Source of the DNA: Nematostella vectensis
Taxonomy: Eukaryota > Cnidaria > Anthozoa > Actiniaria > Edwardsiidae
Assembly: GCF_932526225.1 (NCBI RefSeq)
Contig: NC_064048.1
Location: 3,899,937 to 3,963,936, forward strand
Direction: 5' to 3'
DNA: 64,000 nucleotides
Shown here: positions 55,711 to 64,000 of the stretch, piece after piece
Layout of the letters: every line of letters starts with the position of its first letter
Numbering within the stretch: position 1 is the stretch's first letter
The notes under the pieces: model-generated
Told to the model about the DNA's origin: nothing
Databases searched by the model: none
Seen by the model: only the letters and a program-made list of their open reading frames with translations
Program-made: the position numbers and the translations under genes

Positions 55711-58700
55711 GAGCCACTATCATCGCTGCCAGCAGATAGCTGAACAACCCAAGCGGTGTCACGAGACTTGAGCTTGACCACACACCTAAAATCACATTGA
55801 AAACCCGTTGATCCGGTTTGCATGAGAAAATGTTGTGGGCTAGTGGCCGATTCCTCATATGAAACACCCTAACTGCCTACTTACGGTTTTTTTGTTTCTT
55901 TTACGCGTTAACATGAAGGATTCGGGATTATTACGTTTTAGTTTACAGCCATCTCGAAAACGAGGTCCGAACACAAACTCGTTCCCAGAGCCCCTTCGGT
56001 CACAGGCATGTTGCCCCCGAAAAAAAAAAGACATGTAGCTGCATGTTACCTTGGTTAATTCTAAACTTGATCTGACTCGGGACAATGCACGATTCCTCTG
56101 TTGAAATAAAAGAAAGAAACATGAAATCGCCCCCTGCCAAATAAAATGACCCTACGGAGCATCAGTACTTTTTAAGATTCATGCGTTATAAAAGCCTTGT
56201 AAAAACGAGGAAACGAGTATTTTTTCTTATATGGCGAACATTCTAGCATCGCAAGGCATGCTGGGTACGCGCCATACAAGACATGCAATGCGTGTTGTAC
56301 ACAGTTGAAAAAAGTTCGCAAACATGCGTACATGGACCCACTACTCTGCGAGCACTGTTGACTTTGAGGAAGCCCTGGCTTTATCCCGGGCCCTTTGATA
56401 ATAAGCAATTGGGAGTTGACTTTTTTTGCCTTGAAAGCGCTTTACAGCTATTAAAGGAGGAAAGGACGTATGGAGTAGGAAATCATTTGACAAGATTTTT
56501 TCACAGGACAATTAATATTATAATATTTATGATATTATAATATGAATATGTGTTAGAATGCATTATTGAATACTGCAGCATCACCCATTTGTGTACGGTA
56601 CTTTACGGTAATAATTTCTTCATGTAAGGTACATAAAATGTCATTATTTTGGGCGTGGCCAAAATGGGGGATGGGGGTAAATAAGCTTCCCTCTGACCTG
56701 CGCAGTTGAACTCCGCGTCGCCTCCATAGACCGCCAGGTAGATTGGCGGACAATCAGTCCGGTTATACCCTATTTATGGGGAGAGATTGCGTTACATTCT
56801 ATAAATGGAGAGAGATTGCGTTACACCCTATATATGGAGAGAGATTGCGTTACATTCTTTATATGGAGAGAGATTGCGTTATTCTTATTGACACACTTAA
56901 ATTTACCGTGCACGTGTACGCTGGCTTGAGATGGGATTGCGTTACTCTTCGTGACTTAAACAGGAATGTATCGCTCATGGCTTACTGTGCGGTTTCCTTC
57001 CTTAACACAGCAAACACAAACATTTTCTGCATGTATACCCTAATTACAGTAGATATGGGATTGGGTTTCATCTCGTGATACATGTCCAATCGGAGCACGT
57101 AGGCTGGTTTGATCTGGGATTGCGTTACTAAGGACTCAGCTGCTGCCTTGCGAAATGAGATCACGTTACTCACCGTGACAAGGGTCAGAAACTCTCAATT
57201 TCATTGTCTCGCCTACACCTAAACACAAAGAAGAAAGTAGTGAGATTCGCATATAACGTAACATGCGTGATGTGCTAAGTGTAACGTGACCCGACGTGAT
57301 ACTTGGTTGCAATATACACAATACGAGGCGTGACATGACGGCTACGTTACAGCGCAAGTGTGACAAAAGTGATCTGAGCATGGTGATTTGACATGAGTGG
57401 CATGACATGCATGATATGCATGGGTGACGCGATGTGCGTGACATAACTTGCATTATGTGTCATGGGCGATAGGACATAGATGATGTGACAAAGGTGACGT
57501 GACATTTATAACGTGACATTTATAACGTGACATGCATGCTGTGACATGGGTGACGCGACATTGAAATTGCTTACTGAGCGGGTCGATTTTGTAGAGGTAG
57601 CTGTCCGGTCCTGGTGTTGGATCTTTGCGTGACGCATAGATGGCGACAGTCCCGTACACTGGCGTGACCTATAACACAATCACCTGATAGTCAGTCATGT
57701 CATACAAGGAGATATCTCTGTATCACGCAATGTCATGCTAGATTATGCCTGTGTCATGCAAGGAGATGAGTCTACGTCACGCAAGACGGTGTCATTGTCA
57801 CGCAAGGAGACATGGCTATGACACGCAAGATGATGCATTTATGTCACGCTGGTGACGCTTCTATGTCACGCAAGATGATGTATATGTCAAGCAAGAAGAT
57901 GTTTATGTGTCACGTTTATGTGTCACGTTTATGTGTCACGTTTATGTGTCAATGTCAATGTAAATTACGCCTGTGTCACGCAAGAACATGTGACTGTGTC
58001 ACGAAAGGTGATGTGTTTATGTCACGCTATGTTATGCTTATGTCACGCAAGGAGATGAGTCTGTCACGCACGGTGATGCGCCTTTGTCCTGCAAGGCGAT
58101 GCGTCTATCTCACGCTACACTATGCCTGTGTCACGCAAGGAGATGAGTCTATGTCACGCAAGGTGACGCGCCTATGTCACGCACGGCGATGCGCCTGTGT
58201 CATGCAAGCGTCTGTGGATAAACTTACGTCAATGACGATGTCAGGAATCCCGTAGAACCAGGATGAAGGCAGCACGAAGTATCGCGGTCTCTTGGGGGAC
58301 ACGAAGGCGGAGATGACCGTGTGGTTTGCACCGGGACGGAAATCAAGCTCCATCTCCAACGGGGCTACAAGCGACAAGAGTCACTTTCATTAAAGCCTGA
58401 AGATTTTTTTATGCTAATGTTTGCGGTGTTTATGTTTACGTTCTACTGGTGTTTACTTCTTACTAATTTTTGCGGTCTATATTTTTACGCTCTCTTAATG
58501 TTTGCGGTCTATATGTTTACGTTCTACTAATGTTTACGGTCTACTGATGTTTGCGGTGTAATATTTGCGGTTTATATGTTTACATTCTACTAATGTTTGC
58601 GGTCTATATGTTTACGTTCTACTAATGTTTACGGTCTACTGATGTTTGCGGTGTAATATTTGCGGTTTATATGTTCACATTCTACTAATGTTTGCGGTCT

Positions 58701-61700
58701 ATATGTTTACGTTCTCTTAATGCTTACGGTCTACTGATGTTTGCGGTGTAATGCTTGCGGTCTATATGTTTACGTTCTACTAATGCTTACGGCCTACTGA
58801 TGTTCGCGGTGTAATATTTGCGGTCTATATGTTTACATTCTACTAAATGTTTGCGGTCTATATGTTCACGTTCAATGCTTACGGTTTACTGATGTTTGCG
58901 GTGTAATGTTTGCGGTCTATATCTTTACGTTCTATTCATGCGGTCTTTATGTTAACGCTTTACTGGTGTTTTACTGTTGTTCGCGGTCTATATTTTTACG
59001 GTCTATTTATACCTTCTACTGTACCTGCGGTCTACTGGTGTTTGCGGTCTATATGTTTATAGTATATTGATGTTTACGCTCTACTGGTGGTAACGGTCTA
59101 CTAATGTTTACGTTCTACTGGTGTTTACGTTCTACTGGTGTTTTCGGTCATACTAATGTTTGCTGTCTACTGGTGTTTACGTTCTACTGGTGTTTTCGGT
59201 CTGCTTATGTTTACGTTCTACTGGTGTTTTCGGTCTACTAATGTTTACGTTCTACTGGTGATTTCGGTCTGCTAATGTTTTCGTTCTACTGGTGTTTTCG
59301 GTCTACTGGTGTTTGCGTTCTACTGGTGTTTTCGGTCTGCTAATGTTTACGTTCTACTGGTGTTTTCGGTCTGCTAATGTTTGCTGTCTACTGGTGTTTT
59401 CGTGCTACTGATGTTTACGGTCTGCATGTTAACAATTTTGCGGTCTATTCTTCTTACAGTCGCAGGTTGTCTTCTGAATAGACTTGACAAGCCTGATGAG
59501 CTGATCAAAGTCGTCGGCGTAGAACACGTGCTTGACGTCAGGGTCGCTGGCGATCAATTCTACTGGCGTTTACGTTCTTCTGGTGTTTACGTTCCACTGG
59601 TGTTTACGTTCTACTGATGTTTACGTTCCACTGGTGTTAACGTTCCACTGGTGTTTACGTTCTACTGGTGTTTACGTTCTCTGATATTTACGTTCTTCTG
59701 GTGTTTTCGATCTGCTAATGTTTACCTTCCACTGGTGTTTACGTTCTACTGGTGTTTACGTTCTACTGGTGTTTACGTTCTACTTATGTTAACGTTCTTC
59801 TGGTGTTTTCGGTCTGCTAATGTTTACGTTCCACTGGTGTTTACGTTCTACTGGTGTTTACGTTCTACTGGTGTTTACGTTCCACTGGTGTTTACGTTCT
59901 ACTGGTGTTTACGTTCTACTGGTGTTTACGTTCTACTTATGTTAACGTTCTTCTGGTGTTTTCGGTCTGCTAATGTTTACGTTCCACTGGTTTTACGTTC
60001 CACTGGTGTTTACGTTCTACTGGTGTTTACGTTCCACTGGTGTTTACGTTCTACTGGTGTTTACGTTCTACTGGTGTTTACGTTCTACTTATGTTAACGT
60101 TCTTCTGGTGTTTTCGGTCTGCTAATGTTTACCTTCCACTGGTGTTTACGTTCTACTGGTGTTTACGTTCTACTGGTGTTTTCGGTCTGCTAATGTTTGC
60201 TGTCTACTGGTGTTTTCGTGCTACTGATGTTTACGGTCTGCATGTCTGAGGTTAACAAGTTTGCGGTCTATTCTTCTTACAGTCGCAGGTTGTCTTCTGA
60301 ATAGACTTGACAAGCCTGATGAGCTGATCAAAGTCGTCGGCGTAGAACACGTGCTTGACGTCAGGGTCGCTGGCGATCAATTGTAGCTCGGACTTTTCGA
60401 TGTTCGAGCCCACTCCGACTGCCAGTGAGATCAGACCTACAGCAGATGACGCAGGTTTTATACTTGTAATAAGGGAACGTGTTCTATTGTACTTTGTGAC
60501 AGAAATATGCATATTGCACGCGACATGTGCTATTGTGTGAAAGCGGATATCTGGTATGACACGCATGACAAGAAATATGTGACGTGACAATGCGTTACAT
60601 TGTAACGCAACACTGTGGATAGGGATTGCCTGACTTGACAACATGCGTGGAGGATCTGTCATGTGAGAGAAGCGACACAAGGCCTGATAGGGATTGCGTG
60701 TCATTTCATGATTGAACTTGTGTGGCAGGGAAATGTGGCGTGACACGCTTGACAGGAAATGTGTGACGTAGTATGCATGACAATAAATTTGTGACGAACA
60801 TGCGTGACCGATATTGCGTGACGTACCTGAGATATCGTTGTTGATTCTCTTTACAGCGTTTTTAAGAGCGTTTTGTCCCTGGTCGTTGGACTTGCCGTCT
60901 GTCAGTAGGACCATGATTGGCACAACGCTCCTCTGGGCACCCCCCTCAGTAGCTGCTGCGCCTTGAGCCGGACCCAAGATCTCATCATTCGCCATGTTGA
61001 TCGCCTTTGCAGTATGGGTGCTACCCTCTGCAAGGGCAATAGGATAAGAATTGATATTTGACGGTTCGGTGGCGACTGTTAACGGTAGCTACCCCGTGGC
61101 TCACGAACCGACGTCGGTGCGCTAGCCGAAGCATTTCGGGGTAAGCTTCGGATTTTACGATTACTTCACGACAGCATCCCTAATTAGATACAAATATAAA
61201 ATATCGAATTCATCGATCCATGTTTGGCCTTACGTCTATACAGGAGTCTGCTGACCGAACACTGCAGTCTTGACTTGGAGTCGTAATCGGAAAGTTTCAC
61301 TTCTAGCCTCGGGTCAGTGGAAAACGTCACGACGGCAACCCGAGTCTGGTACGGAGATATATCGAATGCATCGATTACTTTCCTAAAAAAGGTAAATGTG
61401 AAACCGGTAATAGCTGTGCTGTCACAGTAATCATAATTTTGGTAAAGGAAGCAATAGCAACGATGGCAAGTCCTGGGACACGAGATAGTGGTTCTGAAAG
61501 AACAAGATTACAAGGATGGTGATGGCCAAGACGTTCCTTTGTTGTTGTTGATGATGAAAATATGATGATGTTGATTGACATGATGTTAAATGTTATGTTG
61601 ATGGGCGTGAATGTGAGTATCATAGTTAGGTTGATACATCTGAAGTCGAAGGTGTTATCGATTTTGTTGCTACTACTTCAAAGGTGATGATAACGATGGT

Positions 61701-64000
61701 GATCATCATTTATTTATTTATCCTTTCACTTGATAAATTTACTATGTAATTACATTGATATTATGAGCAAATGGAAAGGATTCTAAAGGAAGTAAACTTG
61801 TAATTATATAATCCTTTTATAGTTTTTTTTATACTGGGGTTGGGGGTTTCCATATGTTAAATATGGATAGACAAGGGAATAGTAAAGTGTCATTAAAGCT
61901 TTCTGTGGAAAATAGCGACTTATATATCTTATTATTCCTATGTTCTTTGCTATTTTCTTGCATACGATGTTATTGTGATTTTGCCAATTTAGTTTTGAGT
62001 CTAGATACCAAGAAATATAAATGAATCCACCTGTTCAATTTCTTATTAATTGTAACATTTAAATTTCCTGGTTCTATATTTCTAGTTTTCGATCTATTTC
62101 TAGCTTTATCATGATTGAAAAGTTGATATTTTGTTTTCTTTATGTGATGATGATTATAATGATGATGATGACCTATTATTATTTATGATGATGGTGATGA
62201 TGATGATGTTGACGAAGATGATGATGATGATTGATGAATATGATGACCAATGATTATTGATGACGATGACCCATGATGATGTTAAGGACATTATTGGGCT
62301 AAAAATAGCTGTACATCCTTACGTGACAAATGTTTTTTCCTTCTCGTAGTTGTGTCTGTTGATACTTCCCGACTCATCCATCACGAAAACCAGGTTGGCT
62401 GGCAACTCACAGTCTGGAGGAAAAGGGAAAGTACGCACACCCTTGACAAGCGGATCTACATCGGAGACTGGGATTGGAAGGGGGGGGAGGGCGTGGTCTG
62501 TTGGAAAAGGGAAAGTCCTGTACACCCTTGACAAGCGGATCAACGTGTGAGAATGGGTGGGGGGGGGGGGGAGTAAGGCAGTAGAGAAACAAGATTTTGA
62601 TACCCCTCACTAGCGGATCAACGTGTGAGAATGGGTGGGGGGCGTGCTCTGTGGAAAAAGGAAAGTTTTACACCAGTCCCTTGTAGATTTAGTTTGAAGA
62701 GGGAGGGTGGTCTGTTGAAAAAAACTTCCGTTCAGTAGCGAGTCTACGTGAAGGGGGAAACGGTCTGTAGGAAAATGGAAAGTTTTACACCGTTCTAAAG
62801 GGGATCTAAGTGAAAGAAGGGGACACTGGTTGTGGAAAACGAGAATTTAACCCCTTTTTTAGGACATCAACGTATGAGAATGGGACGGGTCTGTTGAAAA
62901 CGTAAGTATTTCAAAACAACCTTGACTATCTGATCAACGTGGAAGAGGGGGGAGGGGGGCGGGACTAGTCCAGCTACCCTCTAGGGGTGCCTAGAGGCTA
63001 TCCTCTAAGTGCATTGTGGACTGCATAGAAAATGAAACCCTTAGTTTGTCGAGGGTGGGACAGAGAAAAAAAAATGGCAAGTTTCCCAAAATAAGGTCTG
63101 GTTTACTTCGGTGAGCTTGAATTTTTGCATAGAGGTTCCTTATGTTATGTTACCAACATATCAAAAAGTGTTTTCTTTCTAATGGATTCGTCTTCGAGAT
63201 ACGAGGCTTGAAGTGCAATTTTCAATTTTCTGATCAGAAATTAAGCCAACTTTGCTCACTAATATCTAAATTTTATATCTTCTTAATGTCTTTAAAATTT
63301 GGAATTAAGAATTTGGTCAGAGGAACTCCTTGTATGCGGAATCTTGAGCGTATTTATTGAGAATTGGAAAATTTCATGCCATTTCTTTACTCGAGGGTGT
63401 TGTTTATTCGGGCTAGATGAGTGAAGCATACAAAAATGATGATGTATGGTTGATAAACGTATGTTATAGTGTGTGAAAAACCGTGGTGGTTTACCTTGGC
63501 CGGTGAATTGAGTGCAGTCTTTATTCTTGTGAATTGTCTCTGTGGAATAAAAATGCATGACGTTAGAAGTAAAGTAACAAATGGCATTGCTGACCTCAAA
63601 CATAAAACGTTTTATGATTGACACAAACATCAAAATCAAAGTATGATTAAGAGCGGTTTGGTCTACCTGTGGTGATGCAATTCTTATTCGCGCTTAATTT
63701 GAGCTCAAGAAAACTGAAAATAAAATCTGCAAAAACGTGTGGAATTATGCACGCATGCGCACGCCAAAATCTATGACTCTCTTGTCGGTGAGACCACAGG
63801 TAAACCGTACTTAGTAAGATTTCGTTACCAAGTTGAGGAAAAAATTTCTTCGCGGTTTCCTTAGCGATGTTGTTGATCTGTCCCTTCCCAACTTTCGGAA
63901 GACTGGATTGGTTCTTGTAGTAGAACGCGTAGCTGAACGTCGCCGTCTGATGGGAGATCTGCGACTCGCTCAAGATGGACTTAAGCTTGGTGTACCGGTT
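55694..64000 (-). CDS. VWA-domain extracellular protein, probably GPI-anchored, partial (5' end off the window)
   Basis: Exons in transcript order: from beyond 64000 to 63811, then 63539-63495, 62413-62323, 61382-61234, 61027-60827, 60436-60281, 58364-58228, 57668-57575, 57218-57174 and 55785-55694 (stop). All phases join. The VWA domain begins NLVFVMDESGSI (MIDAS DxSGS), continues RVAVVTFS, GSTHTAKAIN and VPIMVLLTDGKSND, and ends GLISLAVGVGSNIEKSELQLIAS...FDQLIRLVKSI. A region of about 90 residues follows (LDFRPGANHTVISAFV, an NHT glycosylation site), which is probably a beta domain. The C-terminus is CHGVWSSSS plus a hydrophobic tail (LGLFSYLLAAMIVAL), typical of a GPI signal. The N-terminal part (KVGKGQINNIAKETAKKFF) is not recognised. 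VWA domains bind ligands through a metal site; the partner is unknown. Confidence 0.87.
55850..56740. other. Intron of the VWA gene, no separate gene
   Basis: Short ORFs on both strands (for example 55855-56085 minus) lack acceptors and domains. A small AT palindrome (ATTATAATATTTATGATATTATAATAT region) lies at about 56515-56545. Confidence 0.4.
56768..56885. repeat. About 32-bp tandem repeat, 4 copies
   Basis: GGAGAGAGATTGCGTTAC, spaced by TATATATGG-type linkers. Weaker echoes of GATTGCGTTAC continue to about 57130, close to the donor of the 57218-57174 exon. Confidence 0.85.
57230..58200. repeat. Degenerate GTGAC/GTCAC repeats on both sides of a VWA-gene exon
   Basis: 57230-57560 is dominated by GTGACATG/CGTGACAT units. 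57690-58200 is dominated by the opposite sense, TGTCACGCAAGGAGATG (about 22-25 bp). The exon 57668-57575 sits at the switch point. Confidence 0.75.
58410..60255. repeat. Minisatellite field GTTTACGTTCTACTGGT, with higher-order duplication
   Basis: Short units (about 18 bp, TTTACGTTCTACTGGTG, with TTTGCGGTCTA variants) fill the intron. A larger duplication copies the segment around 60200-60382 to 59375-59559, including 102 nt of coding exon. Long plus-strand frames (MFTFYWCLRSTGVYV repeats) are artefacts. Confidence 0.93.
59458..59559 (-). pseudogene. Identical 102-nt copy of a VWA-gene exon end, embedded in an intron
   Basis: Matches 60281-60382 base for base, including the codons for SDPDVKHVFYADDFD and the donor, but lacks the 5' part of the exon and its acceptor. 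An exon-fragment duplicate inside the minisatellite field. Confidence 0.92.
61500..62290. repeat. ATG/GAT-type microsatellite patches in a VWA intron
   Basis: Imperfect GATGAT repeats at about 61545-61600 and 62145-62285, with AT-rich DNA between. No gene seen. Confidence 0.75.
62400..62930. repeat. Degenerate about 85-bp repeats carrying acceptor-like tracts
   Basis: GGAAAAGGGAAAGT recurs near 62416 and 62500 and, in diverged form, near 62650, 62710, 62770 and 62890, usually preceded on the plus strand by (G)GTCTG(T). On the minus strand this is a pyrimidine tract plus CAG. The first one is the real acceptor of exon 62413-62323. Confidence 0.7.

Noticed and set aside
55855-56085. Candidate extra VWA-gene exon (GQHACDRRGSGNEFV)
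   Set aside because: No usable acceptor found, and the exons 57218-57174 and 55785-55694 already join in frame.
59381-60249. Plus-strand ORFs with MFTFYWCLRSTGVYV repeats resembling a transmembrane protein
   Set aside because: Minisatellite translation antisense to the VWA gene intron.

Overview
The window looks like nuclear DNA of an invertebrate animal, most probably an anthozoan cnidarian close to sea anemones such as Nematostella. This is inferred from the gene set (LDL-receptor, prosaposin, CTHRC1, C2H2 zinc finger, VWA and single-exon class A GPCR), GT-AG introns of 0.1-2 kb, an AT-rich background, very abundant intronic minisatellites and many short TTAA- or TWA-flanked MITEs. There is no operon structure and no prokaryotic signal. 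The species assignment is not proven.

Layout. (1) 1-9.5 kb, minus strand: a VLDLR/LDLR-type receptor gene running off the left edge, with eight LDL-A repeats, two EGF domains and the start of a YWTD propeller. The exons are mostly phase-1 modules. The introns carry MITEs and three minisatellites, two of which contain copies of the neighbouring splice site. (2) 9.5-12 kb: no gene seen. (3) 12.1-14.7 kb: a decayed non-LTR retrotransposon. (4) 15.1-17.3 kb: a strictly 144-bp satellite (about 11 monomers) split by a 651-bp TIR transposon with a TAA target duplication. (5) 18.6-19.3 kb: a fold-back element. (6) 19.36-23.53 kb, minus strand: a complete Ty3/gypsy element with identical 271-bp LTRs, a 5-bp target duplication and one intact 1197-aa gag-pol ORF. 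(7) 26-28.9 kb, minus strand: a second, lightly broken LINE. (8) 30.2-31.8 kb: a fold-back MITE, a 190-bp ATT microsatellite and a GPCR pseudogene. (9) 34-35.2 kb: an asparagine-rich C2H2 zinc-finger protein. (10) 36.3-37.9 kb: a three-exon CTHRC1-like secreted protein. (11) 38.8-42 kb: a chromodomain-like ORF convergent with a multi-exon gene of an unplaced family that may derive from a DDE transposase. (12) 42.66-54.35 kb: a complete 17-exon prosaposin-like gene (562 aa) with five saposin-B domains and a C-terminal saposin-A domain. (13) 55.7-64 kb, minus strand: a VWA-domain protein with a probable GPI tail, running off the right edge.

The genes do not form one pathway. The prosaposin and VWA genes are convergent neighbours. 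Both, and the LDLR-like gene, show the most striking feature of the window: at least six tandem arrays beside exons are built from units that contain an exon edge with its splice donor, a splice acceptor, or the stop codon. This suggests that short tandem duplication across exon-intron boundaries is frequent here and may supply alternative splice sites or proto-introns.

All gene models were built by eye from reading-frame continuity across GT-AG sites. Internal exon phases agree at every junction in the CTHRC1, prosaposin and VWA models, at all eight internal junctions checked in the family-unknown gene, and at the LDLR-like junctions checked.
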